Position numbers and translations under genes: made by a program. From assembly GCA_009602735.1 (NCBI GenBank), contig WELA01007952.1, positions 293,244 to 333,378 on the forward strand: 40,135 bases of DNA. Direction: 5' to 3'. This DNA is from Mesotaenium endlicherianum (lineage: Eukaryota; Streptophyta; Zygnematophyceae; Zygnematales; Mesotaeniaceae). Below are positions 10,886 through 34,600 of this stretch, piece by piece. The notes under the pieces are model-generated. The model was not told the origin of the DNA, did not search any database, and saw only the letters and a list, made by a program, of their open reading frames with translations. Each line of letters begins with the position of its first letter. The stretch's first letter is position 1.

Positions 10886-12281
10886 CTAGTACACGTCGCA
10901 CCTGTGCGATTGTCGCAATCCACCTTGTCTGCAGGCGCTATCAAACCAATTGAATACCTGTGACGAGTTCAGGCTCGTCATCTCGTGGAGAGCATAAGCA
11001 AGGTTCAGCTCCTCTTCTATATGATCCTGCCACTTCAAGCGTCCCCCAGACTCGAGGGGGAGGATCTTTTGGTGCTCGACTGGTAGTGCCCACCTAGTAG
11101 CCCGACCATCCTTGAGCAGAAAGCCACGCCTGTCAAGCAGATGCTCCTTCACCAAAACGTCGTGTATCCTTCTAGAGACTGCTTCGGTTAGCCCAGCGAT
11201 ACGCTCTGACAAGAACCAAGGCGTTATAGGGAACTCATAGCAAGGAAGCTCGACCGCCGAGACCCCTACACTGTGCAGACTATCTATCGCATCCATCACC
11301 TGTAGTCTCATCTTCCTGTCCTTCACCATATGTACAAATAGTGTGGGGGGGAACTTCTCCCCTGCCGCCAGAGGCTCCGAGAGGGCTGGCTTGAATCCGC
11401 TGGATATCATCACAACTAACGCACTGAAATGCACTTTATGCGCTAGGATACAGAGGAAGTAGCCCCCTGATGAAGCTCCCAGCGCGTAGATGGGGAGACC
11501 TTGCAGGTGGTTCTGCTTACGCCAGGTGGCAATTGCTCTACTGACGGTGAGAACTTCCTCCGACTGGTCTGTGGGCCAACTCAAGTTCCAGCAGGTGTGA
11601 ACACTGCAGAGTACACAAAAAGCTCCGGAACAGATTGACAAGTTACATCCGTCCAAAGGCAGAAGTCGTCGGACAGCCTAGGATTCACACAGGCAAGGCA
11701 ATGAGCTCCCCTTCATTTCTGCTCTCAAAGAACATCATAATTGCGAGTAGATCTTTAGATGCATAAGCTGGGAGTAGTACACAGGTGACAGCTGGAAGTG
11801 CTGTTCTTGCAGGTTAATATGCATGTAGACAGACTTGACAACCACCAACGCTTACATAATTGGGCGCCAGGTTCCAAGTACTTGCACAACTTCAAATAGA
11901 AAACGTCATGACAACATGCTATATCTCATACCTTGAGACAGTAAGTACTGCGTATCCCCTCCCAAGGGCAGCTTTCACTAAAGCAGTGTCTTCGGGTAAG
12001 CCTATGCATGTTTGGCAGTTTGGATGCTGATCCCAGAAGTGAGTCGCCTTGTGATTGCACCCGTGTGCAAAAAAGACCGCCCCCCGAGGCTTCTTTGGTA
12101 TCTGCCAAAGTACTTCTGCGCCATGCAGAGTTGCATATGTTGGTTCCAAATGCACGTCTATTGATTCAAGGGATGGATGAGAAGTATCTAGATAGAGAAG
12201 TAAAAATGCAGAAATCACAAGGAGCGGCCAGAGGCGTTTAGCTGCACTACAAAAGCGCATACATTTCGGAAGATGAGGCAT
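10886..12281 (-). CDS. Membrane-anchored alpha/beta-hydrolase-like protein
   Basis: Two minus-strand exons, 12281-11932 and 11603-10886, join across a GT-AG intron (phase 2) into 355 residues. Residues about 17-31 form one hydrophobic segment after a basic start, a likely signal anchor. FAHGCNHKATHFW (about 71-83) supplies the His-Gly of an oxyanion hole. CQTC-IGLPED-ALVKAALGRGYAVLTVS then matches a plant family of unstudied alpha/beta-hydrolases, as best I recall the At3g11620 type. The nucleophile elbow is G159-A-S161-S-G163, followed by GGYFLCILA. No acid or His of the triad can be assigned with confidence, so neither substrate nor activity is claimed. The gene converges on PRP4 and diverges from PRP8. 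A start at 12281 places the anchor at the very N-terminus as expected. Confidence 0.82.
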
Positions 12282-13293
12282 GGGACAGCTGGGCCAAAAG
12301 GCAGCAGAAAACGGCGAAGATTTTCAGCTTGAAATAGCTGCAATTTGAATATTGGTATGACTCTATAACAAAAAACTACCGCCGTGTGGGCAATCTCACA
12401 CCTGTAGCTCGACTAAGTCGCCGGCTTGGCATACGCTCGAATGAAACTCTATGAGCACGTCTTTCGCGTAGTTAGCATCACTTAATTTCTAAAATATCAC
12501 TACTAAAGGACGGTACACAATTTGTTTTTCCACATACTAAAGTGAACTGTAAATAAATATGAGCATCGCTTCTTTCATGGGAAGTGATCCTCCAGATGTG
12601 GAAGACGCGAATGTGGTCGAATGCTCAATTTTGAACATGCAAGTGAGTCGTGACTAAAAGTCGACAATAGCCTCTCGACCGACAAGACTGGATAAGACTG
12701 GACAAGACAATCGACAACAGCAGACGAGAGGGGGACGACCCACGAGAAGCTCACGACACACGAGTATCAAAATTTGCTGACTAATTAAGGTACACACGCA
12801 CGCTCAAGCTTTCGCAGTTATATTGACCCAGAAACAACCCATCGAGAACCAGCCTGTACGACTGCCAACCTCGTATGCAGAACCCAGGTGGTCCCGAGCT
12901 TGGCGGAATTAGTACGAAGAGATACGCTCAACAGCGTCGACGCCATGTCGATGACATTTCATGAATAGACGTGGAAGGCAGGGCTTATGAGGAGATTTTG
13001 GTGAAAGACGCAGAAATTATTTTTTTGCCATGCATGTCGTTGTGCCACATCTCATATATTTCCGTGAGGGTCCATGAACTTTGTGAGCTCTAAGAGCATC
13101 GGGACTATATTTGTGCCAGCCCTCGCTTGAGTCTTTCTGAGAAGGTTCCAGGTCTACGCAGTACATCAGGTACATAAGAAGTCACAAGCACCGCACGAGT
13201 TTTGCTTTCCAGGATTTAGTTGCTGTATTCGGAGAATCGAGCTCAAAAGAGCTCATGTGTCGTCTTTAATTTGCTGTACCCCGGTTGTACAGT
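12282..13293. promoter_or_regulatory. Divergent upstream region of hydrolase and PRP8
   Basis: A 1012-base AT-richer interval lies between two start codons that face away from each other, so it must hold both promoters and 5' UTRs. Visible features are short direct repeats near 12687-12712 (AAGACTGGATAAGACTGGACAAGAC) and a small inverted repeat of GAGCTC around AAAA near 13240-13255. No TATA box or known motif could be assigned. Confidence 0.5.
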
Positions 13294-25729
<12,436 letters not shown>

Positions 25730-26638
25730 TGTGCGGAGTGGAGAGAGGTGGCAGAGCGGGAGTGTTTGTCGGCTGCTGCCGTGCGTTGGTGGTGGAGATG
25801 GCACGAGGGGACGGTCGGGCCGGCCAGTGCGGCATGTCAGGATGGATACCTCGGGCGGTTGATCGTGTGAGACGACAAACAGAATATATTGATGGGCTTT
25901 TTTGAAAGCGACAACAGCACGAGTGTACTAGCTTGCTTGCTAGCACTGCATCTTTGAGGGAGCAGGCAGACGATGAGAGGCGCTGACTGTTGTAATCGCA
26001 GCTTTTTCAAGTAGTCAGGTGATGTTTTGCGAGCATAGAGAGCGCGTTGATGCCGAGAATTAGTTGTTGGTAGGTTAGAGATTCCCTTCCTGAGACTGAA
26101 TTTGGCTAAAGGTGTCGTGCTAGGGCAATGGGGCAGGATGTGTTGAACATCTGCTGCTCTCTTTATCTCTTAAATAACATGTATATTACGTTATGAGCTT
26201 GTGTCTAGTTGGAATAGATGCAAGAGTCTGGTTGTCATATTGATGGTGGATGTGTCAGTACTTGCAAAATACACCTCATTTGTGCTCGATTTTGTTGCAA
26301 GATGTGCTTGATGTCAGCCCCCCACCCTGACTCACTTCAGGAATGCTCTTCTAGAAGCCATGATGCTAAATGTTATGAACCTGGGTATTGTCGTGGGATT
26401 GAAGACATTTGATGACCAGTGTGTTCATGGCAGAATCCAAGCCCTTGCGCCAAGTCTCTCCTTTGTTGATGTTATTGGACAAACAATCATTCGCAACATA
26501 TAGAAAGTGAGCAACTGTAGCCATGCTTAGAATCTACACAGGCGTATAGCTAATGAGATAAGTTCGTTTTGAAGGTCTACGGAGGTACCCAATAACTTAG
26601 GTGATGTAATTTAAGTATGTCGCTCGAAGAGCAACCAC
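25730..26638. other. PRP8 3' region and tRNA upstream region, no further gene seen
   Basis: About 900 bases, increasingly AT-rich after 26000. It should contain the PRP8 3' UTR. No coding signal was recognised; one 64-codon open frame (26218-26412) has no family resemblance. Confidence 0.55.
25991..25995 (+). terminator. Candidate polyadenylation signal TGTAA for PRP8
   Basis: TGTAA lies 262 bases past the PRP8 stop (TAG 25727-25729). Its use is inferred from the known green-algal signal. Confidence 0.4.
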
Positions 26639-26729
26639 GCTTCCGTAGCACAGTGGTAGTGCGTTCGCTTCGTAGAAGCTCATCTTTCGAGGCAGCGAAA
26701 GGTCCCGAGTTCAATCCTCGGCGGGAGCT
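26639..26729 (+). tRNA. trnT-CGU: tRNA-Thr(CGT) with a 19-nt intron
   Basis: The cloverleaf folds completely. The 7-bp acceptor stem is GCTTCCG (26639-26645) with CGGGAGC (26722-26728), one G-T pair, and the discriminator is T at 26729. The D stem is GCAC/GTGC with GG in the loop. The anticodon stem is TTCGC (26664-26668) with GCGAA (26695-26699). The T arm is CCGAG-TTCAATC-CTCGG (26705-26721). The anticodon loop would be 26 nt, so an intron at the standard 37/38 position (26675-26693) is needed. The mature loop is then TTCGTAA with anticodon CGT, reading ACG (Thr). A37 after T36 fits the rule for ANN-decoding tRNAs. The mature length is 72 nt. It lies alone between PRP8 and the RING gene; the internal A and B boxes are present. 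Confidence 0.92.
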
Positions 26730-27534
26730 TAGCGATTTCCCTTCAGTGTCCTTTTCTTGAACCAAGCTGTGGATGTAACCTGATTTTTCTTTAGCAAGGC
26801 CCAGGTTTTCCTGATGTTGGCTACACGATCCCTTATTCCATGCATGGCCTTTCCCGGGAAGTGTCCGACAAGACTACATGCTCTATATTGCTCTATATGC
26901 TCTCTATCTACCCTTGCACGGTGCGCGCACTCGCACCAGATCGGGTGATAACTTCCAATTAAGCGTCCACATTGGTCCACATCAACGTCAAAATTCCTTG
27001 CTTCTCAGGCATTTCGAACAGCGACGGCATTGTTTCACGTCCTTCACGCTGCGTCACGCGGTCCTTCTCCAGGCTCCAGCTCCGAGTGGTGTGGAACATA
27101 AGGGGCGCTGTGGGCTAGCTCGTCAAATTACCGCCATGCTTTTTCCAATTCGGCGCCACGCTGGCTGGCTAGGGACGAAAGAGAACCTTTTGCTTCGCGT
27201 AGCACTCGAGACCACCTGAGGCCAAAGCTGGAGCCCGGAAAATTACCATGGCTGCACATCCATGTATGATGTAGTCTGGGTTGGTATGGATTATCAGAAG
27301 GCCTAGGCATTAAGTATTTAGAGACATTCTGCTCCGCAAGGGCGTGCAAGCTGGCAGGCTTGGTTCCGTGACCGTGTTGCCTGCCAAGCTCTCTATGAAC
27401 GTCACTCAGTGCATGTTATCCCCGCACGGAAGTGGGAGGCCTCCTCCCACCCAGGCCTGGTAGAGGCTCTTCTCCAACAGGGTTCAATTCGCTCCGTCGT
27501 AGGCCAAGTAACGTGTTGAGGTTGAGTCGTCAGA
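26730..27534. other. Upstream region of the RING-H2 gene
   Basis: About 800 bases without a recognisable gene. A T-run follows the tRNA at about 26782-26792 (TTTTTCTTT), and a shorter TTTC tract nearer, as possible RNA polymerase III stops. The 3' half should hold the promoter and 5' UTR of the RING gene. An in-frame TGA at 27523-27525 precedes the chosen ATG. Confidence 0.5.
27432..27460 (+). repeat. Hairpin and adjoining palindrome upstream of the RING gene
   Basis: An 8-bp inverted repeat GTGGGAGG/CCTCCCAC with a CCT loop (27432-27450) is followed directly by the perfect palindrome CCAGGCCTGG (27451-27460). It lies 75-100 bases before the RING start codon, so it could form a stem in the 5' UTR. 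Confidence 0.5.
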
Positions 27535-30338
27535 ATGAACGCGACATATCCGAGTGGAAATGTCACGTTTACTCCTGCTCCACCACCTATGAGCTTGTCC
27601 TACTACAGCTCGGTTGTGTCACTGCGCCAGCTTAATTTTGCTGTGGTAGCGGTGCTCGTGCTCCTAGTGCTGATAGTCTTGGTTCTATCCTTTGCAAAGG
27701 CCAGAGCCACTTGGGCTTCAAATACGAGAGCCCGTAGATTGGCCGAGGAGAATGCACGCAATGGTCGGAATGGAGGTGCTCCTATGACTCAGAGCAGAGA
27801 CCCGGCCAGGGGGCTTGATGAAGACGATATCCAGAGAGTGGGTGCAAGCTATTCTTTCATGGCTGCAAAAGCTGGAGAAGGCGAGCATGCGAGAGAATGC
27901 ACAGTGTGCCTCGGAGAGTATAAGGAGGGTGAACTGCTGAGAGGAATCGATGTCTGTGGGCACTACTTTCACCAGGTATGAGTTTGTCCAACTCTTGTGG
28001 TAAACTTGCAACCAGCCTCACAGTGCGTCGGTTGTTCTGCTATTTGGATTCGAATCAAGCCCAGGACACCAGTGGGCGGGTTTTTCATTAGGCTGTGTTC
28101 CTGAAGTACAACAGTGCAAATGCGAAGCCGAGTCAAGCCGGTAGTGTGCAACTCTGGAGGACGAAGCATGTCTCCTCGCTGCAATGCTGTGCAACGATTG
28201 CCGCAAGTGCTTCTCCTTAACCATCCTCCACAAACCAGAGTGAACTACTTGGGAGGCGTTAGCACAGTGTGAGCCCCACATAGCTCAGCATTGACAGGGC
28301 TGAGTGGACGTTCAGTTGATGTCCTGGGCCATAAGTGGAACTCGTGAGCATCCTCTCTAAGATTCTGGCGACCATCGGGGCCTGTCTGTCCTTTCCTTCT
28401 CTCTCGAACTACTCTGCCAAGCCGGCTTTTTTCACTCATCTTACCCACTCCACTCCAGGCTACCATGTCGCTCGAGAGCTTGTGGGTGCTGTGTAAGTGA
28501 CCTACTGGAACCCCAAACACCGCATGATGTAACCGGCTCCTCGTTCTCGGCAAGCACGACAAGCACGGAGCCTGACTCTGTCATCAGCCGCGAGATCTTC
28601 ATCTCACGTGTGGGGAATCTACGCAGTTGTTTGTATCCTTCATGCTCGACTTAGTGAGGGAAGCTTGCTGTGAGTGCCTCAACACCGGGGCGGGATCAAC
28701 TTGAACGCACAATGCAGCACTTGCAGGGGACTGTTTAACCTAAACGTAAACTAGGCTGTCAACGAGGGGGACATGAAATATCAGGACCAGGCAACGGTCA
28801 GAGTGTGCTGGCAGTAGCGTGTCGCAGGGAGACGGGGAGAAGGGGCGGGGGAGGGCAGTAGGGCTATGCTCCTGCTTCCTCAGGAGTAGCGTCTGCATCT
28901 ACTGGACATGTACCAGGGTGCTGAAGGAAGGAGATGCAACAGGTGCCCAAGCAGATGAGGGTGATGCCTTTCTGCGACCAAATGCACGGCAGGGATGGAA
29001 GGAACATGGATAAAGTGAACTGGCAAATCGCTGGTGGTTTGGCCCCGTTTTGGCCTGGGGGATTGTTTGAATCCTTTTGGGGTGTTGGAGCAGTCAAGCA
29101 GAGAGCCCTGCACCGCGAATTCCTCAGAACCCAGGATGAAATGGAAGGGAGCCTGGGCTGGAGTCTGGCTGTCCTTGATTTCAAGTCTCGTCCTAGCCTA
29201 GCACCCCCCCCCCCCCCCCCCCCCNNNNNNNNNNNNNNNNNNNNNNNNNNNNNNNNNNNNNNNNNNNNNNNNNNNNNNNNNNNNNNNNNNNNNNNNNNNN
29301 NNNNNNNNNNNNNNNNNNNNNNNNNNNNNNNNNNNNNNNNNNNNNNNNNNNNNNNNNNNNNNNNNNNNNNNNNNNNNNNNNNNNNNNNNNNNNNNNNNNN
29401 NNNNNNNNNNNNNNNNNNNNNNNNNNNNNNNNNNNNNNNNNNNNNNNNNNNNNNNNNNNNNNNNNNNNNNNNNNNNNNNNNNNNNNNNNNNNNNNNNNNN
29501 NNNNNNNNNNNNNNNNNNNNNNNNNNNNNNNNNNNNNNNNNNNNNNNNNNNNNNNNNNNNNNNNNNNNNNNNNNNNNNNNNNNNNNNNNNNNNNNNNNNN
29601 NNNNNNNNNNNNNNNNNNNNNNNNNNNNNNNNNNNNNNNNNNNNNNNNNNNNNNNNNNNNNNNNNNNNNNNNNNNNNNNNNNNNNNNNNNNNNNNNNNNN
29701 NNNNNNNNNNNNNNNNNNNNNNNNNNNNNNNNNNNNNNNNNNNNNNNNNNNNNNNNNNNNNNNNNNNNNNCCCCCCCAGGGCCCGGGTCCCGGATCCCGG
29801 CCCCGCCGCCTCCTCAACCCTCCAGTTCGGGGGAGCTTTTAGTACTCCCTCAGTCTCTCAACCACCAGGCCTTTGACAGCTGACGCGTGAGCCGAGGGGG
29901 GCTGCCATCTGTTCTTGTTGCGAGCGTGTGTTTGTGCAGGAGTGCATAGACGCATGGCTGAGGAACAACAGCTCCTGCCCTCTTTGTCGAGTGTCCCTGC
30001 AGCCAAACATGGACGGGAATGTGGACGTGGACGAGGACGGGGACGTGGACGTGGACGGGGACGGGGACAGGGCTCAAGAGGTCGAGGAAAATGCCAATCG
30101 GTCCTCGCCTCGTGGCTGTGATGCTCTGAGTGATATTGTGGTGCAGTCTGACCCGCCCCTGGCAAGCGCGCAGGCTCACGCTTCGTCAGCAAGTGCGCAG
30201 CCAGCGCGGCAGGGGCAGGGGCAGGAGGAGCAGGAACTCGTGAGCGTCCACGTAGAAGACCCGAGGGAGGGCCACTGGCAAGGGCAGCACAAGAGGGAAG
30301 GCAGCAACAATCACGTTGAGATGCGGAGGCTTTCATGA
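27535..30338 (+). CDS. ATL-type RING-H2 E3 ubiquitin ligase
   Basis: Two exons, 27535-27975 and 29940-30338 (stop TGA), join in phase 0 to give 279 residues. One transmembrane helix spans about residues 34-54, followed by a basic stretch. GLD (93-95, in ARGLDEDDIQRVG) is the hallmark of the plant ATL family, though the usual Pro of that motif is Gly here. The RING-H2 is complete only after splicing: C122-x2-C125-x15-C141-x-H143-x2-H146-x2-C149-x10-C160-x2-C163, with W153 and P161 as in E2-binding ATL RINGs. Such proteins ubiquitinate targets at the plasma or endomembranes. The C-terminal tail is unusual: an Asp-rich repeat at 172-190 and then a low-complexity Gln/Ala/Ser/His-rich end. The intron is long for this window (1964 bases) and contains a 546-base N gap, so an extra small exon there cannot be excluded. 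The substrate is unknown. Confidence 0.87.
27976..29939 (+). other. Long intron of the RING-H2 gene, nothing else recognised
   Basis: Bounded by CAG|GTATGA and TTGTGCAG|GAG. About 1.25 kb of readable sequence before the gap was scanned on both strands. A minus-strand open frame at 28245-28562 has no recognisable domain. The sequence becomes G-rich near 28820-28860 and ends in a C run at the gap. Confidence 0.5.
29225..29770. other. Assembly gap (546 N)
   Basis: The N run is flanked by poly-C on both sides (about 20 C on the left, 7 C on the right). It lies within the RING-H2 intron. Its real size and content are unknown. Confidence 0.95.
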
Positions 30339-31699
30339 GGGCAGCCTTGGCAGGGGAAGGTGAGGGCAGGGTGCCAACTATTGTCGACGTTGAAGCGCGA
30401 CACATGGGCAAAATGGGTGTGGCGGGCTCCCGTGTGGATCTACCCGTCCATTCTCCCTGAGGGGGAATTTTTGAAGGGGGGGGCACAGGTGAAGGGGGTG
30501 TTTTGCGAGGGTGGGTTAGGAAGATCCTCACTGAGGATCTTGCGCTCCGATTAGCAGCACATGTTGTTGGGCTACAGTTTCCTCCTGATGTCTGCTCTTT
30601 ATCAGGATTCTTTGCCGGAACGGATTTGTTTGAACAAATATTACCCGGTTCCTACAGTGCCTGTGCCCCCTGGCTATGGTAGCAGGTATAACAAAGCGGG
30701 GCAGGAGACACTTGGTCTTGGATTGTATGCATCTTCAAGATGGGATCATCAGCTCGTCATAGCTCACAGCACCTGGGCCATGCATCCTCCCATCCACTCC
30801 TTGGGGAGGGAAGTATGGCTGCAGGCTCATCAACGACGGGCAGAACACACGTTTTATGCAGGGGACTTGAGGCTAGGGCATGCTGGGGGTTTTGGAACCA
30901 TCGGCTGAGGTTTCGGGTGACATGTCTAGGCCACTTGTTTTATGCCTAGCGAAGTAGGACATAGCTGAGTGATGGAGTCCCCCCTTTCCCCCCCCCTTTT
31001 CCCCACTCGCAGGCCCAAGTTCTCGCCTCTCTGTTTTCGTCCTGACCATTAAGGTGTAGCAAGAGATTAGTACCTTGTTGTAGGCAGGTTTGTAAATAAC
31101 TTATTGACCTTGTAGCAAAGGTTGCACACGATCAATGTTGTATCGATCCACCGCATGTATCAAGGGGTTGAAGTTGCAAGCTGGATGTTGTGAACTTTGT
31201 CCATGCTGATGCAAGCCCTTGCTTCAACTTGTGCTTGCCACCTGTAGCTGCTGGGTCATTGTTTGCTGCTTGAAACAGTCGGGAAGTGTGTGCCGTAAGT
31301 GGTGAAGGCAATTCGCGCCATCTTCACTACAAAGTTACTGGAACCATATGCCCGTTGGGCTCATCTGCATGCACGACTCACAATCATGGATCCATATTTT
31401 CAGGTAAGCGTTTACAGTTGCATGAATCGTAACTAGCTCTTTACAAAAGGTTGCAAAATCTTTCATCCAAATCTTTTGCCCTGCGACAAGAAGAGACTTT
31501 TAAGTTTCACCTTCGACTCGTTAAATCTATTCATGGCAGGGTAAGGTGGCTACTACACTATCCAACTGCCTAACTATGCGTCCTAGGTGTGGCACCCGAC
31601 TGCGAGGTGCCCACACTTTGTGCTGCATCTATTCGAATTATCGTCACAAAGTAAGAATTTACATGCTAAGGTCCCCTTTGGATTCTGAAAAACATTCAC
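30339..31699. other. Convergent 3' region between RING-H2 and translocator genes
   Basis: About 1.36 kb with no recognisable gene. The RING gene (+) and translocator (-) both end into it. A TGTAA for the RING gene occurs only at 31091-31095, 753 bases after its stop. A C-run lies near 30980-31000. Confidence 0.5.
31412..31416 (-). terminator. Candidate polyadenylation signal TGTAA for the translocator
   Basis: TTACA on the plus strand reads TGTAA on the minus strand, 284 bases past the translocator stop. A second copy at 31659-31663 is only 37 bases past the stop and seems too close, but cannot be excluded. Confidence 0.35.
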
Positions 31700-34600
31700 T
31701 TACGCCGCCTTAGGCTTCACAGCCTTCACCCTTGAGTAACCGAAGACACCAGCCAATGCCACTCCAGTGCCTGCCACATGCAAAAACAGATATGTTAGTG
31801 GAGATAGGTTCACATCAAGATTTAAATAGGAGTCTCACGCTTTGGCGACAAAGACGGCAACGCACAACAGATATGACCCTGTTTCAGTGAAGGATTCAAT
31901 GAAATAAGTGGGCAGCAGCTTCTGTGGAGTTGGAACTTTTCGTGATGAACGTAACATAGGGATGCCCCTGCTTGCACATAATTCAGCCACCACCAGCATA
32001 GCCATAGACAGTCAAAGAGACATGATTGTGCTGAGAGGCAGTGAGACACTTTAAACAAGTAGCTGGAGAAACATCTGGAGCTAGCACTCGTCGGTAACAG
32101 AGGCAGGCCCAAGAGGAGAGCTCACCGAGTCCGTTGATCAGGGACACCGGCGTGCGGAAGAAGAGGACCGACGTCACGATGACAATGACGCGCTTCACGC
32201 AGTTGCCAACAGAGTGAGTCACGGGAGTGACGCGCTGCAGGATCATGTACGACACCTGCAAGTGTCCGCCCACGACAGGCACCCCCAAACAAACATCCCA
32301 TGATCCCTCCCACAGCATACACATCAGCAGAGGTGAAGCGATGCCCAATCAGCTCCCCAAAGGAGTTGCTTGCTCCCAGCCTGCTAGAGGTGCTTTGAAA
32401 ATGATATTGAGCGAGGATACCTCTAGAGGCGCATTCCACCCCCCCTCCCCCTTTCCTCCCTCATCGTATCGTTCAACGTGATCTAGTGCACTGCAGGTCT
32501 CATCACGTGCTCTCCCCCCCCCCTCTCTCCCCCCTTCTCACTTATATGTCAACCACGTATTCCGAGGGTAAGACAGAAGGGGGTTGCCGATGAACCTGCT
32601 GGTAGGCGTGGAAGCAGATGCCGGCGATGGCAGTCCGGATCATCACCTGCTTGTAGTCCAGCCCCTGCTCGGCCACGCACGAGCACACGCTCCACCATGG
32701 CACTGCATGTCAGCAATAATGATCGACAACTTCCCCCAGCATACAAGACAGAACTCCACCCCCACCAACTCTGTTCTTTCTTTCCCGCATTTGCTTGTGG
32801 AGAGTGGGAGTCCTGTACGGCCACCTGCACGTTCAGCGGCTTGCGTGCCCCTGGCATGAAACTCAAGGACCATGAACGCGTACACATGTGGGCTTTCTTG
32901 CACTCTCTTGTTGACATCCTCGTCGCTCTTTGGCTGTCACTCACTGTCTGAAGGTTTGAGACACTAGAGCTTTTATGCACGAGTGACGGTTTCGACTGGG
33001 GAGGCAGGCTGGTCTGTCATGAAACCATGGGGGGTGTCATGACTGGCATCCAGTGCCCACTGGAGACTATGTAGCCTCAGACAACTAAACAGGTGTACAA
33101 GATGCCCAGAGCTCTGACTGACTTGGTAACAAGAATCAAAGGGACTCATTGGCACGGCAGGAGGACGGCAGGGCAGTCCCCCGCTTGTGCAGTCTGGATC
33201 AATGGTAGGTAGGCAGGCAGCTGTAAAGTGGGCAGCATCCGCAGAGGCAGGAAGAAAGAGAAACTCTTCAAAGAGAGGGGCGGGGTTGGGGGGGGTTGGG
33301 NGCGCCCTCAACGAAGAGCATGACGGGCGAGAGGAGGAAGAAGGACATGATGGTGATGATGGAGAACAGGTTGATGTTGTCCAGCGAGCCCTGTGAAGAG
33401 GCAACAGCACTCGGTGACGCCAAAGCCCGGCAAAACGTCAGTCCTGCTGCTGGCTCTGGGAGGGTGTAAAGAGACAGGCAGACGGATGGTCATGGTCCCA
33501 CTAGCTCGCTTGCCGGTTAGCAGAGAGTGGCAAACAGTCACAATACGAACACGAGCAAGGAAAGGAAAGCCCTGACAGGACTCCTGGAAACAAGAGGGGC
33601 AGAGAGCGGCCGGAGCTGCAGTTCATAGTCTCACGCCTCATCACATCGTGCAGTCCTGGAGAGCAGGGTAAAACCACGCCTGCTGCAAGGTGGATGAGAT
33701 GCGGCACAGTCGACATGGGCAGGGCTGCACCTCTTGCATAGGGGGTGCTATGGCAACATGAGGAGGACAGGAGGAAGGGGGGGAGGGGGGAAGGCACTCA
33801 CTTCCTTCTTGACCATGAGCTTCTTGCTGAGCACGTTGCGGGACTGGAAGGTCAGATTGGACGCCATGGCTGCAATGAAGCCGCCCCTGCGTCACATCGC
33901 ACGGACATCACGGCACCAGACAGACCAGACAGAACCACTGAGAAGGTTAGTGACTCCAGAAACACCCCCACCATGTCACAACGAGACCTCGTTCCAGGAA
34001 GAGGTGACGACAAACACGCAAGTACCTGTTCACAGGCTCCCAACCTCAATGGACGCCTTTTTCATGCAAGACTGCATGCCATGTCCGGCACTGCTGCCGC
34101 TGCTGGAACGTGACTTGCCTTTAGACAGAGAAGTACGTCACATGCCTTCAATGTTATGAGTAGAGCGATACATGTTTTCATCTCTCTCACAAGGAGGACG
34201 AAAGCCCAGAGCTCCCGCTTGAGATGAATACCGCAGCCAGACATAGGGGTACAAGTGAAGGAGGAGGGGCGAAACGGATGAAGAAAAGGTTGCACATATT
34301 GTTAGGCTTAAGCATCTTGTTGGACTTGAGCTTTAGCAACATCGCCCACGCAACGGATATGCTTTCACGACAAACAAGCCGCTTTCCTGCAGAATATGAT
34401 CTCATCAAGAGCACATGCTATGTCCTACCTCTCACAAGTGGCATATGGCCAGCGTCTTCTCGTACAAGAGGTGCGTGCGACTGCAAACTACGTAGCCATT
34501 CCAAGGGCTCCATTCGGCCTCGCCTCTGCATAGCACGGCATGTGGCTAGGCTGACATCGTAGAAAAAGAGAAGCAACAGTTAGAGTGCCAAACTTTCAAT

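Noticed and set aside
28044..28062. GATTCGAATC word resembling a tRNA B box in the RING-H2 intron
   Set aside because: No T stem, acceptor stem or A box can be folded around it on either strand.
28245..28562. A 105-codon minus-strand open frame inside the RING-H2 intron
   Set aside because: No recognisable domain and no splice or start context; considered as a transposon remnant but nothing supports that.
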